From Ascidiimonas meishanensis (lineage in GTDB: Bacteria > Bacteroidota > Bacteroidia > Flavobacteriales > Flavobacteriaceae): DNA of 64,000 nt. The position numbers were made by a program, and so were the translations under genes. The stretch spans positions 1 to 64,000 of the forward strand of contig NZ_JBBEXD010000001.1 in NCBI RefSeq assembly GCF_037782385.1, read 5' to 3'. Below, in pieces: positions 51,995-61,827 of this stretch (positions are counted from its first letter, which is position 1; the number at the start of each line of letters is the position of its first letter). Below the pieces are notes generated by a model, which saw only the letters and a program-made list of their open reading frames with translations, was not told the origin of the DNA and did no database searches.

Positions 51995-52663
51995 CTAGTT
52001 TCGTGCTCCAAAGATACTACTTCCTATTCTAACCATACTACTTCCGCAAGCAATAGCTATTTGGTAGTCTCCGCTCATCCCCATAGAAAGTATCTCTGGC
52101 TTATATTGCTTATGGTTTGAATATTTTTGTTTAATAAGGTCAAATAAATTTTTAAGCTCATTAAACTCCTTTTTAATTTGATGCTGGTCTTTAGTGAATG
52201 TAGCCATCCCCATTAAACCAGAGATACAAATATGATGCATTTCTGAAACTTCCGCAGATTCTAATAATTCAAATAACTCCTTTTGATCTAAGCCAAATTT
52301 GGTTTCTTCTTCAGCGATGTGAATTTGTAAAAGGCATTTAATAATTCTATTGTGAGAAGCGGCTTTTTTATTGATTTCTTTTAAAAGCTTTAAGCTATCT
52401 ACCCCGTGAATTAAGGAAACATATGGAGCCATATACTTCACCTTATTTCTCTGAACATGCCCTATCATATGCCACTCTATATCCTTTGGCATTTGTTCCC
52501 ATTTTTCGGTCATCTCCTGCACTTTGTTTTCTCCAAAAATACGTTGACCTGCCTCATATGCTTCCATCAATAACTCCACTGGTTTTGTTTTGGATACTGC
52601 TACCAATTGCACATTAGGAGGTAAGGTGGCTTTTATTTGATTTAGATTTTTTTTAATACTCAT
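51995..52663 (-). CDS. YggS-family pyridoxal phosphate homeostasis protein
   Basis: 222 residues. The PLP-binding Lys is in LVAVSKTKP. FGENKVQEMTEKWE, WHMIGHVQRNKVKYM, GLMGMATF and LSMGMSGDYQIAI...RIGSSIFG are family signatures. It binds PLP as a single-domain barrel and keeps free PLP and amino-acid balance; no enzyme reaction is known. It lies between the DUF1015 and exonuclease genes, 18 bases from the latter. Confidence 0.95.
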   Translation of the reverse strand: MSIKKNLNQIKATLPPNVQLVAVSKTKPVELLMEAYEAGQRIFGENKVQEMTEKWEQMPKDIEWHMIGHVQRNKVKYMAPYVSLIHGVDSLKLLKEINKKAASHNRIIKCLLQIHIAEEETKFGLDQKELFELLESAEVSEMHHICISGLMGMATFTKDQHQIKKEFNELKNLFDLIKQKYSNHKQYKPEILSMGMSGDYQIAIACGSSMVRIGSSIFGARN

Positions 52664-52699
52664 AATTTTTAATTTACCACATAAGTATATCCAGTTTCA

Positions 52700-53935
52700 C
52701 TAGAATTCATAAATAGTGAATCCGCTTCTAAGTTTAGGTTCTATATAGGTGCTTTTAGGAGGCATTTGTAATCCTTCATCTGCAATTTTTTTCATTTCAG
52801 ACACATTAACTGGTACCATACTAAAACCTACAGCAAACTTTTTTCGGTCAATTAGATCCTTCATTTGCAATATGTTATTCTTACCATATCCGTATTCAAT
52901 TCTGCTATCATTGCGTAAATCTTTAACTCCTAAAATTGGTTCTAAGATGGTTTTATATAAAATCTGAGTGTCTAATTCACTTAATGAATCCGTAAATTCA
53001 TATAAGGGTTTCCTTAAATACAAAGAATAGAATTCGCCATCCAAGTACATACTGAAATGATGTTTTTTGGAAGGCTTATAGAGTTGAAGACCTCTGTTCT
53101 CAATCCTAAAATATTTATCCAATTCCATTAGAAAACGTTCTTTGGTAAAACCGTTTAAATCACTAACCATTCTATTAAACTCAAATATTTTAAGATTAGA
53201 TTCAGAGATCAAATAACTCATAAAAAAATTATAAGGTTCTTCTCCTGTGTGATTTGAATTTTCATTCTTAAGATCTTCAGCTAGTAAAAATGATGAAGCA
53301 CATCTATGATGCCCATCTGCTATATAAAGTGAAGAAAGTTTTTCAAAACTCAATTGTAACGCATGAATATCTTCTTCCTCATGAATCATCCAGAGTGTAT
53401 GTTTGATACGATCTTTGGAAGTATAATTATATGTAGGGTTTGTATTCTTAATCTTAGCTATAATAATTTCAATTTCTGGTTGTTCAGGATAGGTAAGTAA
53501 TACAGGTTCTGCATTGAATCCTACTGTTTTAAGATACTCTTTGAAAATTTGCTCCCTGTTCTGTAGAGTGTTTTCGTGTTTTTTGATGATATCATTTTCA
53601 TAATCTTTACAATCTGCACCTGCTAGAATGCCACAAAATACAGTGTGCCTCGTCTGCATTTGGTATAAATAAAAACAAGGTTTTTCGTCGGTTACAAATA
53701 CTTTTTCCTCTTTGAACTCTCTATACCTATTCTTTACTAATGAAAATCGCTCCGAACCAGAAACCTCCTGATGAAATTTAAAACCGGGATTGATTATATG
53801 TAAAAATGAGAACGGATTGAACATCAATTCGCTATTTAGTTCTTCATCTGAATAGTCTTCGTAAGATCTTGACGGAACTAAAGCCACTTTATCATCACTT
53901 GGCCTTACTGCTTTAAATGGTACTATTTTGGCCAT
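52700..53935 (-). CDS. DUF1015 family protein
   Basis: 411 residues. AKIVPFKAVRPSDDKVALVPSRSYEDYS, NPFSFLHIINPGFKF, FYLYQMQTRHTVFCGILAG and LYIADGHHRCASSFLLAED match the DUF1015 family. These proteins contain a ParB-like fold and are linked to serine kinase activity in some archaeal relatives. The role here is unknown. It follows the hbd gene after 29 bases and precedes yggS in the same direction. Confidence 0.9.
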   Translation of the reverse strand: MAKIVPFKAVRPSDDKVALVPSRSYEDYSDEELNSELMFNPFSFLHIINPGFKFHQEVSGSERFSLVKNRYREFKEEKVFVTDEKPCFYLYQMQTRHTVFCGILAGADCKDYENDIIKKHENTLQNREQIFKEYLKTVGFNAEPVLLTYPEQPEIEIIIAKIKNTNPTYNYTSKDRIKHTLWMIHEEEDIHALQLSFEKLSSLYIADGHHRCASSFLLAEDLKNENSNHTGEEPYNFFMSYLISESNLKIFEFNRMVSDLNGFTKERFLMELDKYFRIENRGLQLYKPSKKHHFSMYLDGEFYSLYLRKPLYEFTDSLSELDTQILYKTILEPILGVKDLRNDSRIEYGYGKNNILQMKDLIDRKKFAVGFSMVPVNVSEMKKIADEGLQMPPKSTYIEPKLRSGFTIYEF

Positions 53936-53964
53936 ATTAGTAAATCCTTAAGGTGTTGTTTTTA

Positions 53965-54852
53965 TTAAACAAATTGGGCAGACACTTTTTCTGCTTTGCG
54001 ACTTTCGGAATAATCATAGAAACCTTCTCCAGATTTCACTCCATATTTACCAGCTCTCACCATGTTTACTAGGAGAGGACAAGGTGCATATTTAGGGTTC
54101 TTAAATCCATCATAAAGGACTTCCAAAATAGAAAGGCATACGTCAAGACCTATAAAGTCTGCTAATTGTAACGGCCCCATTGGGTGAGCCATTCCTAATT
54201 TCATAACCGTATCTATTTCATCTACTCCAGCAACACCATTATAGAGTGTTTCAATGGCTTCATTTATCATTGGCATCAATATTCTATTAGCTACAAATCC
54301 TGGGTAGTCGTTTACAATAACAGGCACCTTATTTAATTCCTTCGATAACGAAACTATTTGCTGAGTAACTTCATCTGAAGTAGAATACCCTTTGATAATT
54401 TCAACCAATTTCATCAAGGGTACAGGATTCATAAAATGCATCCCAATAACTTGATTTGGTCTATTAGTTACCGCAGCAATTTTAGTAATGGATATAGACG
54501 AAGTATTAGTTGCCAAAATGGTCTCTTTTGGGCACAACTCATCCAATTGTTTGAAAATAGTTAGTTTAAGCTCCACATTCTCTGTAGCGGCTTCTACAAC
54601 CAATCCAACATTTGCTACACCTTCCTCAAGACTGGTATGTGTGGTAATGTTTGTAAGGGTTTCTATTTTGATAGTTTCTGAAATACTGCCTTTAGCAATC
54701 ATTCTATCAAGATTCTTTGTAATAACAGCGATCCCTTTTTTTAAAGAAGATTCAGAAATATCAATTAACTGAACCTTAAAACCAAATTGAGCAAAAGTAT
54801 GTGCAATTCCATTACCCATAGTACCTGCTCCAATAACGGCTATGTTTTTCAT
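53965..54852 (-). CDS. 3-hydroxybutyryl-CoA dehydrogenase
   Basis: 295 residues. The NAD-binding motif is VIGAGTMGNGIAHTFAQFG. Catalytic His and Glu lie in VIGMHFMNPVPLMKLVEII, and the C-terminal helical domain has GFVANRILMPMINEAIETL, DTVMKLGMAHPMGPLQLADFIG and GEGFYDYSE. It oxidises 3-hydroxybutyryl-CoA, in butanoate or fatty-acid metabolism. It lies between a Gfo/Idh/MocA oxidoreductase and a DUF1015 gene, all in the same direction. Confidence 0.94.
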   Translation of the reverse strand: MKNIAVIGAGTMGNGIAHTFAQFGFKVQLIDISESSLKKGIAVITKNLDRMIAKGSISETIKIETLTNITTHTSLEEGVANVGLVVEAATENVELKLTIFKQLDELCPKETILATNTSSISITKIAAVTNRPNQVIGMHFMNPVPLMKLVEIIKGYSTSDEVTQQIVSLSKELNKVPVIVNDYPGFVANRILMPMINEAIETLYNGVAGVDEIDTVMKLGMAHPMGPLQLADFIGLDVCLSILEVLYDGFKNPKYAPCPLLVNMVRAGKYGVKSGEGFYDYSESRKAEKVSAQFV

Positions 54853-54930
54853 ATTACATTTAATTTATTATAAACCTATTGGATGTTTTTCCGTAGGAAT
54901 AATTATTGTAAAAGCTTTCCAATACGCACA

Positions 54931-55890
54931 TTAGAGCATGCTAATAATTTCGTGTGCAATTTTGAGTGCTTCGGTTCCTTGCGTAAGTGTAACCACAGGA
55001 GTTGTGTCATTTTCAATAGCATCAGCAAAACTATTCAACTCATCCAAAATAGCATTATTAGCAATAATCTTAGGATTCTCAAAATAAATTTGCTTCTTTA
55101 CACCTTCCGCGTTTTGTAAGATCAACGCAAACTCATCTGGTGTTTTTGGCGCATCTTTCATTTTAACTACTTCCACATTTTTATCCAAAAAATCTACAGA
55201 TATGTAAGCATCTTTCTGGAAGAACCTAGATTTACGCATGTTTTTTAAGGAAATTCTACTAGCAGTTAGATTTGCTACACATCCGTTTTCAAATTCTAAT
55301 CTTGCATTTGCTATATCAGGAGAGTTACTTATTACTGAAACACCACTAGCCTGAATATTTTTAATCTTAGCGTCAACCACGCTGAGAATAATATCGATAT
55401 CATGAATCATTAGATCTAACACAACAGGTACATCTGTGCCTCTAGGATTGAATTCTGCAAGACGATGTGTTTCTATAAACATAGGATTTTGCACTTTTTC
55501 CTTTACAGCGGTAAATGCCGGATTAAACCTTTCTACATGCCCAACCTGACCTTTGACATTATTTTCCTTGGCCAACTTAATTATTTGTGCTGCCTCATCT
55601 AGGGTATTAGCGATGGGTTTTTCAATAAAAACATGTTTTCCTCCCAGAATAACTTTTTCAGCACATTCAAAATGTGAAAGGGTGGGCGTTACAATATCCA
55701 CCATATCTACAGCTTTTATTAAATCTTCAAGTATCGGGAAGTGCGTATATCCAGACTCTTTAACTACTTTTTGCGCATTTTTTAGATCAGGATCATAAAA
55801 CCCTATAAGTTCATATTTTTCAGATTGTTGTAAGAGCCTTAGATGAATCTTCCCAAGGTGGCCCGCACCTAATACGCCAGCTTTTAACAT
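54931..55890 (-). CDS. Gfo/Idh/MocA-family oxidoreductase
   Basis: 319 residues from the ATG at 55890; a longer in-frame start at 55938 is rejected because a -7 element lies between. The Rossmann motif is LKAGVLGAGHLGKIH, followed by IVTPTLSHFECAEKVI, HVFIEKPIANTLDEA (the EKP motif) and PVVLDLMIHDIDIILSV. The family oxidises or reduces sugars and related alcohols with NAD(P). No neighbour points to the substrate. Confidence 0.9.
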   Translation of the reverse strand: MLKAGVLGAGHLGKIHLRLLQQSEKYELIGFYDPDLKNAQKVVKESGYTHFPILEDLIKAVDMVDIVTPTLSHFECAEKVILGGKHVFIEKPIANTLDEAAQIIKLAKENNVKGQVGHVERFNPAFTAVKEKVQNPMFIETHRLAEFNPRGTDVPVVLDLMIHDIDIILSVVDAKIKNIQASGVSVISNSPDIANARLEFENGCVANLTASRISLKNMRKSRFFQKDAYISVDFLDKNVEVVKMKDAPKTPDEFALILQNAEGVKKQIYFENPKIIANNAILDELNSFADAIENDTTPVVTLTQGTEALKIAHEIISML

Positions 55891-55907
55891 AAGTATGTTG
55901 TTTTGTG

Positions 55908-55915
55908 CAAAAATA
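55908..55915 (-). promoter_or_regulatory. -7 promoter element for the Gfo/Idh/MocA gene
   Basis: TATTTTTG on the minus strand, 17 bases before the ATG at 55890. It supports that start over the one at 55938 and probably drives the group down to the exonuclease gene. Confidence 0.5.
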
Positions 55916-56017
55916 AGATTATTGAAGCATTCTTCCATAGAAATTGTTTAATAAAAACAGTAGCCCATATTGTGTAATTTATTGAACAAATCTTCTAGGG
56001 TAACTGAGTATAATGTG

Positions 56018-56025
56018 TATTTTTG
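56018..56025 (+). promoter_or_regulatory. -7 promoter element for pcm
   Basis: TATTTTTG, an exact TAnnTTTG match. Because it overlaps a possible TTG start at 56023, the TTG at 56047 is the better start for pcm. Confidence 0.5.
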
Positions 56026-56046
56026 GATTACCAAACTTTACTCGAA

Positions 56047-56688
56047 TTGAAAGACTCTTTTAAGCACAAAGGCTTACGTAATAAGCTAGTTTCGATTTTA
56101 TTAGACAAAGGCATTACTGATGAAAATGTTCTTAAAGCTATCAATAGAATACCTAGACATTTATTTATGGATAGTAGCTTTGAAGACCATGCCTATCAAG
56201 ATAAAGCATTTCCTATTGGAGCAGGGCAAACCATTTCACAACCATATACAGTAGCCTATCAAACCCAACTTTTAGAAGTAAATAAAAATACTGCCATTTT
56301 AGAGGTTGGCACTGGAAGCGGATATCAAACTGCTGTACTTATAGAAATGGGAGCCAAGGTATATTCTATAGAAAGGCAAGGTGAATTGTACAAGAAAACA
56401 AGTGCTTTTTTACCTAAATTAGGCTACAGACCAAAGAAAATAATTTTTGGAGATGGATATAAGGGGTATAAGGAAGCCGCTCCTTATGATGGCATCATAG
56501 TGACAGCAGGAGCACCTTTGGTGCCAAAACCTTTATTGGCACAACTAAAAATAGGGGGGAGACTAGTGATTCCTGTTGGAATCAAAGAGCAGGTAATGAC
56601 TTTGTATGTTAGAACTTCAGAAAAAGAATTTCAAAAAACTGAATTTGGGAATTTTAGATTTGTTCCGCTACTAAATGACAAAAATTAG
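56047..56688 (+). CDS. pcm: Protein-L-isoaspartate O-methyltransferase
   Basis: 213 residues from TTG at 56047, which gives the start MKDSFKHKGLRNKLVSIL usual for flavobacterial Pcm. A TTG eight codons upstream lies inside the -7 element. The motifs IPRHLFMDSSFEDHAYQDKA, PIGAGQTISQPYTVAYQ and the SAM site LEVGTGSGYQTAVL are diagnostic. It repairs isoaspartyl residues in damaged proteins. It converges with the DUF5686 gene, overlapping it by four bases. Confidence 0.93.
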   Translation: MKDSFKHKGLRNKLVSILLDKGITDENVLKAINRIPRHLFMDSSFEDHAYQDKAFPIGAGQTISQPYTVAYQTQLLEVNKNTAILEVGTGSGYQTAVLIEMGAKVYSIERQGELYKKTSAFLPKLGYRPKKIIFGDGYKGYKEAAPYDGIIVTAGAPLVPKPLLAQLKIGGRLVIPVGIKEQVMTLYVRTSEKEFQKTEFGNFRFVPLLNDKN

Positions 56689-59150
56689 TTGAAAATATCT
56701 ATAACTTTCAAACCAAAAATAACTCCATCACCTTGAAATCCGTTTTGATAAGAACGCACATAATCCATACGGAACCATCTAAATTTGCCCCAACCAATAT
56801 TATCCATTCCAATAGAATACTCTGAATACGGTTTATTATTTTTAGTGCCAAGAGTATGAGCTCCTAAAACTAAATTGAAATTAAGTTGACGTAAACCTGG
56901 GATCTTTCCTAGAATATACCCTTGAAAATTGTGCTCTGCATGTGCTTCTAGATAAGAGCTGTTTGTGCTTAGAGCATAATAGGGTAATAGATTAAAACGA
57001 TTGGTATAATCACTTTCAGTACCAATTCTGGTTTGGTTACCATTGAAATGTTGAAAATCAGGAAAACTGATATTATTTGCACTAAAAAAAGTACCTGCTT
57101 TTAGATTATATACGAATCTACCCTTATTCGCAATATTAAAATTTTGAGTAATACGAGCTCTCAGTTGAGAAAAATTATTTATAGTATTATTTGATGCCAA
57201 ACCTGCTTCATAAGCAAGATATAGGGAAGGATAATCATCATTAATTAAATTGTATTTAGCATTTGGATAGCTAAGATACTTTTGTCCAAAACGAATTCTC
57301 GCCGTTATGGAGGCTTTCACGATAGTATGCGCCTCAAAAGCAGGAATAAAAAAACTTTCAGGGAGTAAAGGATTATTAGATGTAAAATCATCGTTGAATT
57401 CTGAATTGAATAATGGTTTTCTATCTTCATAGCTCAGATTGGTAAAAAACCTTAAACCATTGAAAAATTCTTCTGAATAAGAAAAAGTAATATAAGTTTT
57501 CTCATAAGCTTTCAGAAAGTTATTATTGAAAGCAATACTAGCAATGGTATTAATACTAGGGGAGATAGGATTTGATGGATTAAACTGCTGTAATTTACTC
57601 CCGCCTTCTATTATTAGTAAAGGTTTTGTGAAATTATTTAGCTTATAGGATATACGCCCGCTTGCTCTTAATCTTTTATCTGAAAAACCATAGTTAAGGT
57701 CTGTATTAATTCTCAACCAGCTTCCTTTCTCTTCATTGTTTTTAAAATAAGTAATTCCAGCTGTTGAATTCCATCCTTGAATAGAATTGTATTGCGTTGC
57801 AAATAGCGGAGCATTAAATGTAAGTTGCCAATCTTTATAAGAGTTTTTATAGGTGTAGCCAAAAAAGAAGTTGGTAGCTTTAAATCTGTTGTTTTTCTGA
57901 TCTAAGGAGTCTAGGTATTTTTTTGATTTCCGAATAGTTTTAATACTGTCTTTCACCGAGTAATCAGTTGCCTCTTCATTAGTTAAAGGTACGGGGCGCA
58001 CTTTACTCCAAAAATCATCCTCTTTTTTATTGGCGCTTTTTTCAAACGAAACTATCTCATTGGTAAAAAACGTAGTGTCAAAATCAGGATTGAAATTATA
58101 ATTATTGTATACCGCAGTAAACCTACCATTTCCCTTAATTCCAAAAATACCAAACGCTACATCAAAAGTTTGAGAAATAAGAGCCCATAAGGTGTCTTTT
58201 TCAGAATATGAATAATTTAGTTTTAGAACTATCTTTTCAACGGCAGGTAACTGTAACTGTTCTCCTGTTAAAGCGAATTCTACCGCATACAACGCCCATT
58301 GATCTTTAACTATGTATAAAAATCCTTCTCCAACGCGGTCTTTAGGCCTTTTTGGCGTTGCTTTGATCTTATAAATGAGATTGTTGAGATCATCATAAAA
58401 TGTACTTTCCAATCTGTAGGTATAATAATTAAATGCGTAATCTGAAATAGGAGAGATTAAAGATGTATTAAATTCAATAGTATTTTGATAAAAGCTAAAA
58501 TTAACATCTGAAGCATTATTAAAGCTAAAGGCATTATCATTACCGCTTACCTTAGAGGCCATTATTTTTTCCTTAAATAAAGAAGGTGCTTTTCTAAAAA
58601 TTTTAGATTTCGTTTCAGAAAGATAAATAACACCACTTCGGGTAGAATCTAAGCCTCCTCCAAAATCTCCTAAATTTTGACCTAAAATTCTTTCTGGTGC
58701 ATCCTTAAGTCTATATATACCTCTTGAATAAAAATCACTCGTATAGGTATCTGTTTTTTGAAGATTTTTTTTTCGAAATGAAATAACCTTTTTTATAATA
58801 TCATTTGCAGGATTGTCTTTAGCATTAATTGTAACTTCATTAAGGAGCATATTTTCAGGAACCATTTTCACATTAAGTTCAAGAGGAAATTGATCCACTT
58901 TTATCTTTTTTCGAACAGTTTTATATCCTAAATATTGAAAAACAATCATATAGTCGTTCTCTTTTTCTACCTGAAGTTCGTAAAGACCATTTTCGTTAGA
59001 CGTAGTGCCTATATAGGTATCTAAAATATATATGTTTACAAAAGGTAAGGCAACTCCTTGATCATTGGTTACAATTCCTTTTACCTGCCCATTAACTAAA
59101 AAACAGCAAAAAAATAGCAACAAGAATAAGAATCTAAAGCTTTTTGTCAT
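56685..59150 (-). CDS. DUF5686 outer-membrane protein with a carboxypeptidase-regulatory-like domain
   Basis: 821 residues. A signal peptide (FLFLLLFFCCFLVNGQ) is followed by a CarboxypepD_reg-like beta domain (QVKGIVTNDQGVALPFVNIY, GTTSNENGLYELQV, FQYLGYKTVRKKI), as at the start of TonB-dependent receptors. The large remainder, with many aromatic beta-strands, fits the DUF5686 family and is probably a membrane barrel. No plug domain is visible, so it is not a standard TonB receptor. The function is unknown. It converges with pcm and follows smpB in the same direction. Confidence 0.88.
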   Translation of the reverse strand: MTKSFRFLFLLLFFCCFLVNGQVKGIVTNDQGVALPFVNIYILDTYIGTTSNENGLYELQVEKENDYMIVFQYLGYKTVRKKIKVDQFPLELNVKMVPENMLLNEVTINAKDNPANDIIKKVISFRKKNLQKTDTYTSDFYSRGIYRLKDAPERILGQNLGDFGGGLDSTRSGVIYLSETKSKIFRKAPSLFKEKIMASKVSGNDNAFSFNNASDVNFSFYQNTIEFNTSLISPISDYAFNYYTYRLESTFYDDLNNLIYKIKATPKRPKDRVGEGFLYIVKDQWALYAVEFALTGEQLQLPAVEKIVLKLNYSYSEKDTLWALISQTFDVAFGIFGIKGNGRFTAVYNNYNFNPDFDTTFFTNEIVSFEKSANKKEDDFWSKVRPVPLTNEEATDYSVKDSIKTIRKSKKYLDSLDQKNNRFKATNFFFGYTYKNSYKDWQLTFNAPLFATQYNSIQGWNSTAGITYFKNNEEKGSWLRINTDLNYGFSDKRLRASGRISYKLNNFTKPLLIIEGGSKLQQFNPSNPISPSINTIASIAFNNNFLKAYEKTYITFSYSEEFFNGLRFFTNLSYEDRKPLFNSEFNDDFTSNNPLLPESFFIPAFEAHTIVKASITARIRFGQKYLSYPNAKYNLINDDYPSLYLAYEAGLASNNTINNFSQLRARITQNFNIANKGRFVYNLKAGTFFSANNISFPDFQHFNGNQTRIGTESDYTNRFNLLPYYALSTNSSYLEAHAEHNFQGYILGKIPGLRQLNFNLVLGAHTLGTKNNKPYSEYSIGMDNIGWGKFRWFRMDYVRSYQNGFQGDGVIFGLKVIDIFN

Positions 59151-59239
59151 CTCTACTTAATTATTTTAATGGATACGTCTTATTAATTTTTAAGAACAAA
59201 AAAGAAATTTAGAGGAAAGACTCTATGTTGAAGAGGTAA

Positions 59240-59701
59240 TTATTTATAGGCTTTTTTTATCCGGTCTAAATTTCGTTTATTATCCCGGTCTTTAATCACT
59301 TCACGCTTGTCATAAAGTTTTTTCCCTTTTGCTAATGCAATTTCTAGTTTTGCAAATCCTCTATCATTAATAAATAATCTTAAAGGAACAATAGTATTAC
59401 CAGAATTAGTAACTTCTTTATGAAGCTTCTTAAGCTCTCTTTTCTGTAAAAGTAATTTTCTTTCACTTCGAGGTTTATGATTGTGTAAATTACCATGAGA
59501 ATACTCTTGAATATACATATTAATAGCAAAAAGTTCACCTTGCTCATTAAACTCACAAAAGCTTTCAGCAATAGAGGCCTTACTCATTCTTATGGATTTG
59601 ATTTCGGTACCAGTTAAAACTATTCCCGCTATGTATTTATCCAGAATTTCATATTCAAATCTGGCTTTTTTATTTGTAATATTGATATTTTTCTGTACCA
59701 T
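59240..59701 (-). CDS. smpB: SsrA-binding protein
   Basis: 153 residues, the normal size. NKKARFEYEILDKYIAGIVL, GTEIKSIRMSKASIAESFCE, PRSERKLLLQKRELKKL and the basic C-terminal tail (KRNLDRIKKAYK) identify SmpB. It carries tmRNA to stalled ribosomes for trans-translation. A well-matched promoter lies only a few bases upstream. No tmRNA gene was seen in the window. Confidence 0.97.
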   Translation of the reverse strand: MVQKNINITNKKARFEYEILDKYIAGIVLTGTEIKSIRMSKASIAESFCEFNEQGELFAINMYIQEYSHGNLHNHKPRSERKLLLQKRELKKLHKEVTNSGNTIVPLRLFINDRGFAKLEIALAKGKKLYDKREVIKDRDNKRNLDRIKKAYK

Positions 59702-59708
59702 AAGTCCA

Positions 59709-59738
59709 CAAAAGTACTAACATTTGTATTATGCACAA
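59709..59738 (-). promoter_or_regulatory. Promoter of smpB (TTG-N19-TACTTTTG)
   Basis: On the minus strand TTG (59738-59736) and TACTTTTG (59716-59709) are separated by exactly 19 bases, fitting the Bacteroidota consensus. The -7 element ends seven bases before the ATG at 59701, so the leader would be only a few bases long. Confidence 0.7.
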
Positions 59739-59816
59739 TCAACAAATCCTTATTAAGAGGGTTTTAAGAAATATTTATCAAAGTTTGTATAATTTTACAC
59801 GTGAAAAACCAAGATT

Positions 59817-60581
59817 ATGAAATTAAGAACACTTCGCTATGCATTGGTCATATTACTCATTTTTTCATGCAATAAAAACCAGCAAGAACGGGTGATTACA
59901 GATCCACAGATAATTGTAGACAAGGCCATAGATGCATCTGGCTCTAAAAATCTCAATGGTAAAGAAGTTTGTTTTGATTTTAGAGGGAGAGAATACATTT
60001 CTGTTCATAATGATTGGCGTTACAGACTGGAACGAATTACTATAGATTCTACTAAAATCATTAAAGATGTGCTTTCAAATACAGGTTTTTCAAGATTTTT
60101 GAATGATGAAATTGTAAAATTACCAGACACACTGGAATCCAAATTAGGAAATTCTGTAAATTCTGTACATTATTTTGCGTATCTGCCATACGGATTGAAC
60201 GACAAAGCTGCTAAAAAAACGTTTTTAGAAGAAACCGTTATTAAAGAAACTCCCTATTATTTATTAAAGGTGACTTTTAATGAGGAGAACGGAGGAGATG
60301 ATTTTGATGATGTCTTTTTATATTGGATTCACAAAAAAACATTTAAAGTAGACTACCTAGCGTACAAATTTCATGTAAACGGAGGAGGCTTAAGGTTTAG
60401 AGAAGCATTTAACCAAAGAACTATAGATGGTATTAGATTTGTGGACTATAAAAACTATAAACCCTCTAATCCCAAAACTACTTTATACGATCTAGAGGAA
60501 GCTTTTAAAAACGGAGAGTTAATACTTTTATCTGAGATAGAACTCGAAAATATTTATGTACAACCCTGTAACCAATGTTAA
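59817..60581 (+). CDS. DUF6503-like lipoprotein
   Basis: 254 residues. The lipoprotein signal has the lipobox LIFSC (Cys about 18). The mature protein contains IVDKAIDASGSKNLNGKEVCF, FDFRGREYISVHNDWRYRLER and VTFNEENGGDDFDDVFLYW, similar to the flavobacterial DUF6503 family of outer-membrane lipoproteins. The function is unknown. It is divergent from smpB and converges with the histidine phosphatase gene, overlapping it by four bases. Confidence 0.78.
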   Translation: MKLRTLRYALVILLIFSCNKNQQERVITDPQIIVDKAIDASGSKNLNGKEVCFDFRGREYISVHNDWRYRLERITIDSTKIIKDVLSNTGFSRFLNDEIVKLPDTLESKLGNSVNSVHYFAYLPYGLNDKAAKKTFLEETVIKETPYYLLKVTFNEENGGDDFDDVFLYWIHKKTFKVDYLAYKFHVNGGGLRFREAFNQRTIDGIRFVDYKNYKPSNPKTTLYDLEEAFKNGELILLSEIELENIYVQPCNQC

Positions 60582-61087
60582 TTAACAGACAACCTGATGC
60601 TTGATGCAATATCACGCACAATGGTAACTATATATAAACCTGCATTATCAGAATCATCCATAGCTTCATAAGTATCTTTCCCAATTAATTTATTTGCAAA
60701 ATCAGGCGTTGTATTACTATGCCCAACGATTAATACAACCTTACCTTTTGTTTGTTTTTTAAATTCTTCAATATCTAATTCAAACGGATCGTATAAAAGT
60801 ATCACTTTATTTTGTCGAAGGGAGGTAGGTGCTGCAGTTTGACGGGTACGATTATAATCCGTCGAATAAATCACATCAAATGATACATCTTTAAATGTTT
60901 CTGCCCATTCAAGTGCTCTTGCCAATCCTTCTTGCTTCAAATTTGGATTTTTGTTGTCTTGATCTGAGCGATCTTTCTCAGCATGTCTTATGAGATAATA
61001 GGTTGTTGTATTATCTTCTTTACCATCCTGTGCAATACTTGGAATGGTAGTTATCAGTGCGGAAAAAAGCAAAAGGAGTTTTTTCAT
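60578..61087 (-). CDS. Secreted histidine phosphatase superfamily protein
   Basis: 169 residues from the ATG at 61087; a TTG 11 codons upstream falls in the promoter and is rejected. A signal peptide (LLLLFSALITTIPSIAQ) leads into the phosphoglycerate-mutase-like motif YYLIRHAEKDRSD, with the nucleophile His. DVIYSTDYNRTRQTA and VLIVGHSNTTPDF complete the active site. It would hydrolyse phosphoesters in the periplasm. The substrate is unknown. Confidence 0.88.
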   Translation of the reverse strand: MKKLLLLFSALITTIPSIAQDGKEDNTTTYYLIRHAEKDRSDQDNKNPNLKQEGLARALEWAETFKDVSFDVIYSTDYNRTRQTAAPTSLRQNKVILLYDPFELDIEEFKKQTKGKVVLIVGHSNTTPDFANKLIGKDTYEAMDDSDNAGLYIVTIVRDIASSIRLSVN

Positions 61088-61117
61088 GATGTTAAAATCC
61101 GTTTTTATGTTAATTAT

Positions 61118-61125
61118 CAAAGATA
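61118..61125 (-). promoter_or_regulatory. -7 promoter element for the histidine phosphatase gene
   Basis: TATCTTTG on the minus strand, an exact TAnnTTTG match 30 bases before the ATG at 61087. Confidence 0.5.
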
Positions 61126-61179
61126 AAGGATTCTTGAAAATGTAAAATGTTAAGAAAACTAAATTTAGAATCTTTTATA

Positions 61180-61827
61180 TTATCCAGAAAAAGTTACAAT
61201 TTCAACACTATTAGAAGTTCCAAGTCTGTCTGCCCCATTTTTAATTAAAAGCTGTGCCGTGTTAAAATCTCTAATGCCTCCTGAGGCTTTTATTTTTGCC
61301 TGCCCTTGTAATGCTTTCTTCATCAATCTAATGTCTGCTAATGTGGCACCTCCACTTCCAAAGCCTGTAGAAGTTTTTACGAAATCAGCACCTGCCTCCA
61401 CACATAAATCACAGGCAATTCTCTTCTCTTCATCTGTTAAATAACAATTTTCTATGATTACCTTTAAAACATTTGATCCTAGCAGTTGTTTCATTTGAAT
61501 AAGCTCCTTTTTAAGGTCTTGATATTTTCCATCTTTTAAATAACCCACATTGAGTACCGTATCTATTTCTGCTGCACCGTGTTTTATTGCGAGTTCGGTT
61601 TCATATATTTTTGCTTTACTCTGCATAGCTCCTAACGGAAAACCTACTACAGAACAAACTGCTATTTCTGATTCAGAAAGCTGTTCTTTTGCAAACAAAA
61701 CATAACAACTATTTATGCATATGGAGAAGAATTCGTGCTTTTTAGCCTCTTTACACAGTTGTAAAACGTCTTTTTCGGTGGCAAAAGGCTTTAAAAAAGT
61801 ATGATCTATGTAAGAATTAACCTTCAT
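61180..61827 (-). CDS. deoC: Deoxyribose-phosphate aldolase
   Basis: 215 residues, a TIM barrel. IDHTFLKPFATEKDVLQLC, ICINSCYVLFAK, CSVVGFPLGAMQSKAK, the Schiff-base Lys in DFVKTSTGFGSGGAT and the second Lys in KIKASGGIRDFNTA are conserved. It splits 2-deoxyribose 5-phosphate into glyceraldehyde 3-phosphate and acetaldehyde, in deoxynucleoside breakdown. It is alone on the minus strand. Confidence 0.96.
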   Translation of the reverse strand: MKVNSYIDHTFLKPFATEKDVLQLCKEAKKHEFFSICINSCYVLFAKEQLSESEIAVCSVVGFPLGAMQSKAKIYETELAIKHGAAEIDTVLNVGYLKDGKYQDLKKELIQMKQLLGSNVLKVIIENCYLTDEEKRIACDLCVEAGADFVKTSTGFGSGGATLADIRLMKKALQGQAKIKASGGIRDFNTAQLLIKNGADRLGTSNSVEIVTFSG